In this document: in pieces, positions 16,405 to 22,797 of the stretch
Layout: the number at the start of each line of letters is the position of its first letter
Position numbering within the stretch: the stretch's first letter is position 1
DNA from: Actinomycetes bacterium
Lineage (GTDB): Bacteria; Actinomycetota; Actinomycetes; Propionibacteriales; Propionibacteriaceae
Length of the DNA stretch: 22,797 bases
Assembly: GCA_029778515.1 (NCBI GenBank)
Contig: JAKOQD010000175.1
Span: forward strand, 1 to 22,797
Direction: 5' to 3'
The notes under the pieces: generated by a model
What the model was told of the DNA's origin: nothing
The model's input: the letters and a program-made list of their open reading frames with translations, nothing else
The model's database searches: none
Position numbers and translations under genes: made by a program

Positions 16405-17463
16405 ATGCAGGCAGGGCGTCATGCCAGGACTGCGCTCGCTGTGGCGGCTGCCACTCTCGTTGTCGTAGCGGGTCCGTTCGCTGATCCTGCATCCGCCGCA
16501 CCGACCCCAACGCCCACGCCGACCCCATCCGCGCAGCCGATCGCGGCCAAGATCAAGGACGCCAAGGCCCAGGTCGAGGAGCTCGAGAAGCAGGTCAGCG
16601 AGGTCGGCGAGGACTACGAGGTGGCCGCGGCAGCCCTCGAAGAGAACAAGGACCGGCTGAAGTCGCTCAAGTCCGACATCTCCCGGCAGCAGAAGCTGGT
16701 GGACACGCTCGCCGAGCAGGTTCGAGTGATCGCTCTGCGCCAGTTCCAGAACCGCGACGTCGACACCACCGTCCAGATCTTCACCAGCGGTGACCCCGAC
16801 ACCCTGCTCGATCGCCTGTCGACGGCCAACAAGGTCGATCAGGACATGACCGACACGCTCGCCCAGCACGAGGCTGAGCAGGCCAACCTCACCGACATGA
16901 CGAGCACCGCGGACGCAGAGGTCGCAGCGCTGGCTGAGCAGGAGCAGAAGCTCGCCGCGATGAAGAAGGACCTGCAGGACAAGGTGGACGCAGCCCAGGC
17001 GCTGGTGCTGCAGCTCACCGACCAGCAGCGCGCTGAGTTGGAGGCTGCCGAAGGTGGGCGGTCCACGTTCGACGCGAGTGAACTGGACGAGACCACGGTC
17101 AACGCCAAGATCATCGCGGCCATCAAGTACGCCACCTCGAAGGTGCCGAACGGCCAGTACGTCTGGGGCTCTTCCGGGCCGACCGGCTTCGACTGCTCCG
17201 GTCTGATGCTCGCCGCCTACCGGTCGGTCGGCATCGGGCTGCCGCACTCCTCGCGCGCGCAGGCAAACGTTGGCCGGGCCGTTTCGAAGGATGAGCTGAA
17301 GCCTGGTGACCTGATCTTCTGGTATCACCCGATCCACCACGTCGGCATGTACATCGGCAACGGCAAGATCGTGCACGCCCGCAACACCCGCTCCGATCTG
17401 GTGATCCAGACGCTGGCCTCCTACCCGGCGCCGTGGGCCGGTGCCCGCCGGGTGATCGGCTGA
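16405..17463 (+). CDS. RipC-like NlpC/P60 peptidoglycan endopeptidase
   Basis: This 352-aa secreted protein is predicted to cleave stem peptides of peptidoglycan. A signal peptide (about 1-31, ending ASA-A) and a Pro-Thr run (PTPTPTPTPS) precede a long coiled coil (about 45-215). The NlpC/P60 domain fills the C-terminus (about 233-352). Catalytic residues are C264 (GFDCSG), H312 (HHVGMYIG) and probably H324 (KIVHARN). Coiled coil plus NlpC/P60 is the layout of mycobacterial RipC, which FtsEX activates; FtsEX dependence here is inference. AAGGGGAGG (16391-16399) precedes ATG 16405. The downstream lipoprotein gene overlaps its 3' end. Confidence 0.94.
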   Translation: MQAGRHARTALAVAAATLVVVAGPFADPASAAPTPTPTPTPSAQPIAAKIKDAKAQVEELEKQVSEVGEDYEVAAAALEENKDRLKSLKSDISRQQKLVDTLAEQVRVIALRQFQNRDVDTTVQIFTSGDPDTLLDRLSTANKVDQDMTDTLAQHEAEQANLTDMTSTADAEVAALAEQEQKLAAMKKDLQDKVDAAQALVLQLTDQQRAELEAAEGGRSTFDASELDETTVNAKIIAAIKYATSKVPNGQYVWGSSGPTGFDCSGLMLAAYRSVGIGLPHSSRAQANVGRAVSKDELKPGDLIFWYHPIHHVGMYIGNGKIVHARNTRSDLVIQTLASYPAPWAGARRVIG

Positions 17464-18254
17464 CCCTCCGCGCACGGCTTGCCGCCGCCGCTGTGGCGTT
17501 CGCGCTGGTCGGCTGTCAGCCCACGCCGCCCATTGCCACGATCCCTGAGCCTGTCGAAGGGCCCGAAAGCACCAGCACCGAGTTCGGTTCACTCACCGCC
17601 TCCCGGCTGAGCGAGACTGATCGCGCTGCCTGGACGCAGCGAATCGAGCAGGCCGCGCGCACCGTCCGCGCAGCCGAAATCACCGCTGCGGTCAGGCCGG
17701 GCTGGCAGGGAAAGCTTGACGTGGTCATCGCCACCGATGCCGCAGAGTTCGCGTCCAGAACCGCTACACCTGCGGACGCGGCGTCCGCGGCCACCACCTG
17801 CACCGACGGCGCGTCCGAAATCGTGGTGAACCCGGTCGTCCTCGTCGCAGGTGACCCGTGGCTGCGCAGCACTCTGGTGCATGAGGGCGTGCACGTCGCC
17901 ACGGCCTCGGCCTGCGTCCCGTCGGGGAAGTCGCTGGGCTGGGCCACCGAAGGCCTCGCAGAGTCGGTGGCAGCAGGCGCGGACCCGTCCACAGCGTCCC
18001 GCAACCACAAGCTGGTCATCGACTACCTGGCCAGCCACGCCCTGCCCGACAAGCTACCGAGCGAACTGAACACCCTCACCGACTATGCGCTGGCTCAACT
18101 GGCCGTTGACCAGGTGATCAAGCATCGGGGCCGGCAAGCGGACGACTTCCTCGCCCGCGCGATCCACCAGGCGGCGAAGGTCACCGAAGCCGAGCACGAG
18201 CAGGTACGAAGCTGGTACGTCGCCGAGCTTCGTCGGCTCAGGGATGGTGGCTGA
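17433..18254 (+). CDS. Lipoprotein with HExxH metallopeptidase motif
   Basis: The 273-aa protein has a lipoprotein signal (RLAAAAVAFALVGC, lipobox C28 counting from GTG 17433). The catalytic-like motif VHEGVH (H150, E151, H154) is followed by GWATEGLAESVA, whose E173 could be the third zinc ligand of a gluzincin. Two cysteines (C123, C161) bracket this region. It therefore looks like a membrane-tethered zinc protease, but no exact family was recognised. The start is uncertain: GTG 17433 overlaps the NlpC/P60 gene by 31 nt, while CTG 17460 overlapping its TGA would give a more usual signal peptide. Co-transcription with the wall hydrolase suggests an envelope role. A dispersed-repeat-like sequence lies in its linker. 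Confidence 0.78.
   Translation: MGRCPPGDRLTLRARLAAAAVAFALVGCQPTPPIATIPEPVEGPESTSTEFGSLTASRLSETDRAAWTQRIEQAARTVRAAEITAAVRPGWQGKLDVVIATDAAEFASRTATPADAASAATTCTDGASEIVVNPVVLVAGDPWLRSTLVHEGVHVATASACVPSGKSLGWATEGLAESVAAGADPSTASRNHKLVIDYLASHALPDKLPSELNTLTDYALAQLAVDQVIKHRGRQADDFLARAIHQAAKVTEAEHEQVRSWYVAELRRLRDGG
17543..17564. repeat. REP-like dispersed repeat inside the lipoprotein linker
   Basis: CCTGAGCCTGTCGAAGG and its flanking C/G bases match a short sequence I know as widely dispersed in high-GC genomes (reverse complement CCTTCGACAGGCTCAGG). Here it is translated as PEPVEGP (residues 38-44), right after the lipobox region. Only one copy occurs in this window. Confidence 0.5.
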
Positions 18255-18259
18255 GCAGC

Positions 18260-19033
18260 TCAGGGATGCTGCGCCGAGTGCTTGGCGAAGAAGGCCAGCG
18301 ACTCGGTGAAGATCTGCTCCTTGTCGCGGTCCATCGTGGCGACGTGAAAGCTGTTCTCGAGCACGCGTTCGCTGATGTCCTCACTCGATGCATGGCTGAG
18401 CACGAACGCCGTGGACGCTGCCGGAACCACGTGATCGGTGGCGGAGCGGAAGATCAGCACCGGGCAGATCACCAGATCCATGCAGGCGCGGATGTCCGCC
18501 CACATCTTCATCATCGAGTGCGCCGCCTTCAACGGCGTCCGGTCGTACGCGTGCTCGTCCACCTTGGTGTCGATCAGGTCGGAGCCGATCGCCTTGGCAG
18601 AGGGCAGGAAGAGCTTCAGCAGCGGAATCGCGGCCATTCGGCGCATGCCCACCACCGCGGGGTTCACCAGCACCAGACCGGCCACCTCGTCGCGGTGTCG
18701 TTCCGCCAGCCGCAGGGCGAGCGCCCCGCCCATGCTCAGGCCCGCCACGAACACCACATCACAACGGCTGCGCAGTTCCAGGAACGCCGCCTCCACGGTG
18801 TCGTACCAGTCGCGCCAGGTGGTCAGGTTCAACTCCTGCCAGGTGGTGCCGTGGCCGGGCAGCCGGGGCAGCGAGACGCTGTAACCTGCGTCGGCGGTCA
18901 GCTTGGCCCATTCCAGCAGCGACCAGGGCGACCCGGTGAACCCGTGGCAGAACAGGACGCCGATCCGGCCGCCGTCCGCGCTGAACGGCTGCGCGTAGTC
19001 GCCGACTCGTGGCGTCGTAGGAGTTGAAGGCAT
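18260..19033 (-). CDS. Alpha/beta-hydrolase (carboxylesterase/monoacylglycerol lipase type)
   Basis: This 257-aa hydrolase has the full triad: S100 in the elbow AGLSMGG, D200 in FRSATDHVV and H230 in NSFHVATMD. The oxyanion-hole motif HGFTGSP (30-36) and the fold order match Est30-like carboxylesterases and bacterial monoacylglycerol lipases. It has no signal peptide, so it is cytoplasmic; the substrate is unknown. It is divergent from the plsC-like gene, 22 bp apart, which may link it to lipid turnover (inference). Its stop is 5 bp from the convergent lipoprotein stop. ATG 19033 has TACGAT 6 nt upstream and no Shine-Dalgarno. Confidence 0.9.
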   Translation of the reverse strand: MPSTPTTPRVGDYAQPFSADGGRIGVLFCHGFTGSPWSLLEWAKLTADAGYSVSLPRLPGHGTTWQELNLTTWRDWYDTVEAAFLELRSRCDVVFVAGLSMGGALALRLAERHRDEVAGLVLVNPAVVGMRRMAAIPLLKLFLPSAKAIGSDLIDTKVDEHAYDRTPLKAAHSMMKMWADIRACMDLVICPVLIFRSATDHVVPAASTAFVLSHASSEDISERVLENSFHVATMDRDKEQIFTESLAFFAKHSAQHP

Positions 19034-19055
19034 GCGGTCATCGTAGGCTGTCCGC
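19034..19055. promoter_or_regulatory. Overlapping divergent promoters of the hydrolase and plsC genes
   Basis: The whole intergenic region is 22 bp. TACGAT on the minus strand (19045-19040) is 6 nt from the hydrolase ATG. TAGGCT on the plus strand (19044-19049) is 6 nt from the plsC GTG. The two hexamers share bases 19044-19045. Any -35 contacts would lie inside the opposite coding region. Both messages would be leaderless. Confidence 0.5.
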
Positions 19056-19814
19056 GTGTACTACGCCCTGTTCAAAAACGTGCTGTTCGCCCCGATCGTT
19101 CGCTGGCTCTTCCGCGCCACGATCGAGGGCGAGGAGAACCTGCCGAAGACCGGCGGCGTGATCCTCGCCAGTAACCATCTCGCAGCCGGCGACACCTTCG
19201 TGATGCCCGCGATGCTGCACCGGCAGGTGACCTTCCCGGCGAAGGCGGAACTGTTCGCCGGCAACCGCGGGATCGGCTCGAAGATCGTGGCGTGGTTCCT
19301 GAAAGCGGTCGGCCAGGTGCCACTGGATCGCTCCGGTGGACGGGTGAGCCTCGAGGGTCTCGGCCCGGTGCTGCGGGTGCTCGCCGACGGCGGCATGGTG
19401 GGCATCTACCCCGAAGGCACGCGCTCCCCGGACGGCCGTCTCTACAAGGGCCGGACGGGGGTGGCGCGCCTTGCCCTGGCCGCCGGCGTGCCGGTGGTGC
19501 CGGTGGGCATGCTGAACACCCAAACCGTCCGCAGGCTCGGGATTCCGTGGATCTGGAAGCCGCAGGTCAAGATCGGCAAGCCGATGGATTTCGGCGCGTA
19601 CGCCGGGCTGCATGACGACCGCGAAACCCTGCGCTGGGTCACCGACGAAGTGATGAACGCGATCATGGAACTGACCGGGCAGACCTACGTCGAGGCCTAC
19701 GGCACCTCGCTGAAGAGCGGTTCGCTGACGGCTGCGGACGCCGAGGCGAGGGTGCTGCCGCGTCCCGGCTACGGGGCCACTCCGCCTGAGCTGCCCTCAG
19801 GCGGGCTATCCTGA
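19056..19814 (+). CDS. PlsC-type 1-acyl-glycerol-3-phosphate acyltransferase family protein
   Basis: This 252-aa membrane-associated acyltransferase transfers fatty acyl groups in phospholipid or glycolipid synthesis. Motif I is NHLAAGD (40-46, NHX4D). Motif III is YPEGTRS (118-124), and GVPVVPVG (about 144-151) is motif IV. The acceptor could be lysophosphatidate or another lipid; sequence alone does not decide. The GTG start at 19056 lacks a Shine-Dalgarno and has TAGGCT 6 nt upstream. The stop overlaps the probable -10 of the DAHP synthase gene. It is next to an esterase on the opposite strand. Confidence 0.92.
   Translation: MYYALFKNVLFAPIVRWLFRATIEGEENLPKTGGVILASNHLAAGDTFVMPAMLHRQVTFPAKAELFAGNRGIGSKIVAWFLKAVGQVPLDRSGGRVSLEGLGPVLRVLADGGMVGIYPEGTRSPDGRLYKGRTGVARLALAAGVPVVPVGMLNTQTVRRLGIPWIWKPQVKIGKPMDFGAYAGLHDDRETLRWVTDEVMNAIMELTGQTYVEAYGTSLKSGSLTAADAEARVLPRPGYGATPPELPSGGLS
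19807..19812 (+). promoter_or_regulatory. Probable -10 element of the DAHP synthase gene
   Basis: TATCCT followed by 7 nt and the GTG start. It overlaps the first base of the plsC stop codon (TGA 19812-19814). This suggests a leaderless transcript in addition to any read-through from plsC. Confidence 0.45.
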
Positions 19815-19819
19815 CCCGC

Positions 19820-21208
19820 GTGTTGGAACCAATCCCTTCGCTGGCTGAACTCCACGCGCTCGGCGCGGCCCAGCAGCCGAGCTACCCCGACCCGGACGCG
19901 GTCGCGCGGGTGCTGGCCGAACTGCGCCGACGTCCGCCGCTGGTTTTCGCTGGGGAGTGCGACGTGCTCCGCGACAAGCTGGCCGACGTTGCCGCCGGCC
20001 GGTCCTTCCTGCTGCAGGGCGGTGACTGCGCCGAGACCTTCGAGTCGGTGACCGCTGCGAACATCCGCGGCAAGCTGCGGGTGCTGCTCAGCATGGCCGT
20101 GGTGCTCACCTACGCCGCGCAGGTGCCTGTGCTCAAGGTCGGCCGGATCGCTGGCCAGTACGCCAAGCCGCGCAGCCGCGACTCCGAGACCCGCGGTGCG
20201 ACCACGCTGCCCGCCTACCGCGGCGACGCGGTGAACGCACTGGCGTTCGAGCCGGAGGCGCGCCAGCCCGATCCGCAGCGGCTGCTGGAGGTCTACAACT
20301 ACTCCGCGGCGACCCTTAACCTGCTGCGTGCGTTCGTGAAGGGCGGGTTCGCCGACCTGCGCGCCGTCCACACCTGGAATGCCGACTTCGTGCACAACTC
20401 GAACGTGGAGGAGCGCTACGAGCACCTGGCCGACGAGATCAGCCGCGCGCTGGCATTCATGGTGGCCTGCGGTGTCGACAAGGAGTCGTTCCGGACGGTC
20501 GACTTCTACTCCAGCCACGAGGCGCTGCTGCTGGAGTACGAGCACGCCCTCACCCGAATCGACTCGCGCACGGACACGCCGTACAACACGTCCGCGCACA
20601 TGGTCTGGATCGGTGAGCGGACGCGGCAACTCGGCGGCGCGCACGTGGAGTACCTGCGGCACCTGCGCAATCCGATCGGCGTCAAGCTCGGGCCGTCCGC
20701 GGTCCCGTCCGAGGTGACGGCACTGTTCGACAAGCTGGATCCCGACCACGAGCCCGGACGGCTGACGGTGATCAGCCGGATGGGTGCGGCAAAGGTTCGC
20801 GACGCCCTGCCGCCGATCGTCGAGGCGGTCGAGCAGACCGGACGCAAGGTGGCCTGGGTCTGCGACCCGATGCACGGCAACACGTTCGAGACCTCGCTCG
20901 GCTACAAGACCCGGGCGTTCAGCCAGGTGGCCGACGAGCTGAACGGCTTCTTCGACGTGCACGAGGGCCTGGGCACCTGGCCGGGTGGCGTGCACATCGA
21001 GCTGACCGGCGACGACGTCACCGAGTGCGTGGGCGGGGTGGACGAGCTGGCCGAGGCCGATCTGGCCAACCGCTACGAGACCGCCTGCGACCCGAGGCTG
21101 AACCGCAACCAGTCGCTGGAGTTGTCCTTCCTGATCGCCGACCGGCTGACCGACGGCCGGATCCGCCGGGTGAACCCGGTGCAGGAGTACTCGGCCGAGG
21201 ATTTCTGA
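19820..21208 (+). CDS. aroG: Class II 3-deoxy-7-phosphoheptulonate (DAHP) synthase
   Basis: This 462-aa enzyme joins phosphoenolpyruvate and erythrose 4-phosphate, the first step of the shikimate pathway. Its length equals what I recall for M. tuberculosis AroG. Metal ligands by family knowledge are C70 (GGDCAE), the His of CDPMHGNT, the Glu of HIELTG and the Asp of ACDPRLN; all are present. KVGRIAGQYAKPRS (about 106-119) is the class II signature. Related enzymes are feedback-inhibited by aromatic amino acids and may pair with chorismate mutase. The GTG start at 19820 has no Shine-Dalgarno; TTG 19823 is an alternative. The threonine aldolase gene begins 1 nt after the stop. Confidence 0.95.
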   Translation: MLEPIPSLAELHALGAAQQPSYPDPDAVARVLAELRRRPPLVFAGECDVLRDKLADVAAGRSFLLQGGDCAETFESVTAANIRGKLRVLLSMAVVLTYAAQVPVLKVGRIAGQYAKPRSRDSETRGATTLPAYRGDAVNALAFEPEARQPDPQRLLEVYNYSAATLNLLRAFVKGGFADLRAVHTWNADFVHNSNVEERYEHLADEISRALAFMVACGVDKESFRTVDFYSSHEALLLEYEHALTRIDSRTDTPYNTSAHMVWIGERTRQLGGAHVEYLRHLRNPIGVKLGPSAVPSEVTALFDKLDPDHEPGRLTVISRMGAAKVRDALPPIVEAVEQTGRKVAWVCDPMHGNTFETSLGYKTRAFSQVADELNGFFDVHEGLGTWPGGVHIELTGDDVTECVGGVDELAEADLANRYETACDPRLNRNQSLELSFLIADRLTDGRIRRVNPVQEYSAEDF

Positions 21209-21209
21209 A

Positions 21210-22235
21210 GTGATCGATCTCCGCAGTGACACGCTCACGAAGCCGACGCCGGGGATGCTGGCCGCGATGGCGTCCGCTGAGGTGGGCGACGATGTCTACG
21301 GCGAGGACCCGACGCTGAACGCGTTCGAGGCCCGGGTGGCTGAGCTGCTCGGTCACGAGGCAGGGCTCTTCTGCACCACCGGTTCGATGGCCAACCTGCT
21401 GGGCGTGTGGTGCCTGGTGCCACCGGGGCAGGAGGTGGTCGCCGACGTGCGGGCGCACATCGTCCGCGCCGAGCTTGGCGCCCACGCGGCGCTGCACGGG
21501 ATCACGACCCGCACCTGGCAGTCAGCGGACGGCATCGCGGACGCGGCCACGATCGCCGACCTGATCACACCGGACGCCGGTCCGTACCTGGTCTCGACCG
21601 CCGCGGTGGCGCTGGAGAACACCCACAACTTCGGCGGCGGCACGGTTCAGCCGTACTCCACCCTGGTCGAGGTGAACCGGCTTTGCCGGGACGCGGGCGT
21701 CGGTTTGCACCTCGACGGCGCGCGACTGTGGAACGCGCATGTGGCCACCGGGGTGGCCCTGGCTGACTACGGACGGCTGTTCGACACCGTGAACGTGTGC
21801 TTTTCGAAGGGGCTGGGCGCGCCGGTCGGCTCGATGCTGGTGTCCTCGGCCGCCAACATCGCGAAGGCGCGGGCGCAGCGCAAGCGGCTGGGTGGGGGCT
21901 GGCGGCAGGCCGGGGTGCTGGCCGCGGCCGCGGAGTACGCGCTGGACAAGCATCTGCCGCGGTTGGCCGAGGATCACGTTGCGGCTAGGGCGTTCGCGGC
22001 GGCGGTGGCAGAGTCGGCGCCGGACGCCGTGGACGTGGGTGCGGTGCAGACCAACATCGTGGTGCTGGACGCGGGGGCGCGAGCCGCGGCCGAAGTGATT
22101 CAGGCTGTGCTCGCGCGCGGCGTCGGGTTGTCCGCGGTTGGGTCGCGAACCCTGCGTGCGGTCACCCACCAGGAGATTTCGGTGGACGCGGCGCGCGCGG
22201 CTGGGCAGATAGCCGGCGAGGTGCTGGCGGGGTGA
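21210..22235 (+). CDS. ltaE: Low-specificity L-threonine aldolase
   Basis: This 341-aa PLP enzyme splits L-threonine or allo-threonine to glycine and acetaldehyde. It opens with IDLRSDTLTKPTPGMLAAM and GDDVYGEDPT, both diagnostic. The PLP lysine is K200 in VCFSKGLGAPVGS. D169 and R172 in HLDGARLWNA contact the cofactor. H83 in RAHIVRAE is the usual ring-stacking residue. The GTG start at 21210 follows the DAHP synthase stop by 1 nt and the stop overlaps the aroE start (GTGA), placing the gene inside a shikimate-pathway operon without an obvious metabolic link. Confidence 0.94.
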   Translation: MIDLRSDTLTKPTPGMLAAMASAEVGDDVYGEDPTLNAFEARVAELLGHEAGLFCTTGSMANLLGVWCLVPPGQEVVADVRAHIVRAELGAHAALHGITTRTWQSADGIADAATIADLITPDAGPYLVSTAAVALENTHNFGGGTVQPYSTLVEVNRLCRDAGVGLHLDGARLWNAHVATGVALADYGRLFDTVNVCFSKGLGAPVGSMLVSSAANIAKARAQRKRLGGGWRQAGVLAAAAEYALDKHLPRLAEDHVAARAFAAAVAESAPDAVDVGAVQTNIVVLDAGARAAAEVIQAVLARGVGLSAVGSRTLRAVTHQEISVDAARAAGQIAGEVLAG

Positions 22236-22797
22236 GGGCCGCCGTCCTCGGTTCGCCGATCGCGCATTCGCTGTCGCCGGTGCTGCATACGGCCGGCTAC
22301 GCCGCACTGGGCCTGACCGACTGGACCTACGACCGGTTCGAACTGGTCGCCGCGGAGTTACCCGGGTTCCTTTCGGGGCTGGACGCCAGCTGGCGCGGCC
22401 TGAGCCTGACCATGCCGCTGAAGACCGTTTGTCTTGAGGTGGCTGAGGTGGTGACCGACCGGGCGCGGCGGGCCGGAGTGGGCAACACCCTGGTGCGGCT
22501 GCCGGACGGCGGCTGGCTGGCGGACAACACCGACGTTGCTGGCCTGGTTTCGGCACTGACGCCTTCCTGGCAGCCGGAATGGACGCACGCGGCCGTCCTG
22601 GGCGCTGGGGCGACCGCCCGCTCGGCCCTGCTGGCCCTGGCTGAACTTGGCGTTCGCGAGGTTACGGTCTATGCGCGCACGCCGGCGAAGGCCGAGCCGC
22701 TGATCGAGTGGGCTCCTACCGAACTGACCGTTTCGGTGCGCCCGCTCGCAGCCTGGACCCCGGACGCCGAACCCGCGGTCCTGTCCACGCTCCCGGC
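22232..22797 (+). CDS. aroE: Shikimate dehydrogenase, 5' part
   Basis: The frame is open from GTG 22232 to the window end: 188 codons, C-terminus missing. The substrate-binding motif GSPIAHSLSPVLH opens the protein. SLTMPLK carries the catalytic lysine (usual form NVTMPLK, here S for N). GVGNTL, DNTDVAG and the dinucleotide-binding AVLGAGATARSALLAL all match AroE. It reduces 3-dehydroshikimate to shikimate with NADPH, a later step in the pathway begun by the DAHP synthase two genes upstream. It overlaps the ltaE stop by 4 nt. Confidence 0.93.
   Translation, partial: MRAAVLGSPIAHSLSPVLHTAGYAALGLTDWTYDRFELVAAELPGFLSGLDASWRGLSLTMPLKTVCLEVAEVVTDRARRAGVGNTLVRLPDGGWLADNTDVAGLVSALTPSWQPEWTHAAVLGAGATARSALLALAELGVREVTVYARTPAKAEPLIEWAPTELTVSVRPLAAWTPDAEPAVLSTLP

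Noticed and set aside
19769..21238. 489-codon minus-strand open frame opposite the DAHP synthase gene
   Set aside because: It is an antisense shadow; the opposite strand carries the full set of DAHP synthase motifs.

Overview
The window is GC-rich bacterial DNA with tightly packed genes, four-base stop/start overlaps and frequent GTG starts. Gene content and order point to an actinomycete (Actinomycetota). The order trpD, ctaE-qcrC-qcrA-qcrB, a DnaQ/GIY-YIG fusion nuclease, a RipC-like NlpC/P60 hydrolase, a PlsC-type acyltransferase and class II DAHP synthase parallels the Mycobacterium tuberculosis Rv2178c-Rv2196 neighbourhood as I recall it. Propionibacteriales or a relative is a guess I cannot prove from sequence alone.

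Layout. 1-1106: 3' part of ctaD and ctaF (aa3 oxidase subunits I and IV). 1107-1253: a strong intergenic inverted repeat. 1254-3414: guaB1 (GMP reductase-type IMPDH relative) divergent from a GyrI-like protein gene. 3411-7702, minus strand: ctaE-qcrC-qcrA-qcrB, i.e. oxidase subunit III plus the whole cytochrome bcc complex. 7763-10220, plus strand: ctaG, a degenerate receiver-like protein and trpD, translationally coupled. 10195-12317, minus strand: a small type IV prepilin peptidase with an 86-aa partner, then a membrane protein built of 11-residue repeats with a C-terminal sunset domain. 12425-12955: cyclophilin. 12985-16032, minus strand: RAM/AsnC-only protein, DEDDh/GIY-YIG nuclease and a lipoprotein that appears frameshifted at its 3' end. 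16084-18254, plus strand: a four-cysteine 77-aa protein, a RipC-like NlpC/P60 hydrolase and a lipoprotein with an HExxH metalloprotease motif. 18260-22797: alpha/beta hydrolase divergent from plsC, class II DAHP synthase, L-threonine aldolase and a 5' fragment of aroE.

How the genes work together. The first 9 kb encode most of the respiratory bcc-aa3 supercomplex, with a membrane-anchored dihaem cytochrome c in place of soluble cytochrome c, plus the CtaG assembly factor. trpD, DAHP synthase and aroE belong to aromatic amino acid biosynthesis. The middle carries cell-envelope functions (peptidoglycan hydrolase, lipoproteins, phospholipid acyltransferase, sunset protein).

The most unusual signals are: (1) the protein made of hendecad repeats on both sides of one membrane helix and ending in a sunset domain; (2) a probable one-base frameshift in a C6 tract of a lipoprotein gene; (3) a recurring TANNNT-like hexamer placed 6-7 nt before the start codon of many first genes, suggesting leaderless transcription, including two divergent pairs with compact, overlapping or symmetrical promoters; (4) an inverted repeat with 21-nt arms after ctaF. 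I see no tRNA, rRNA, CRISPR array, transposase or phage gene. No stretch over 300 bases lacks a gene.
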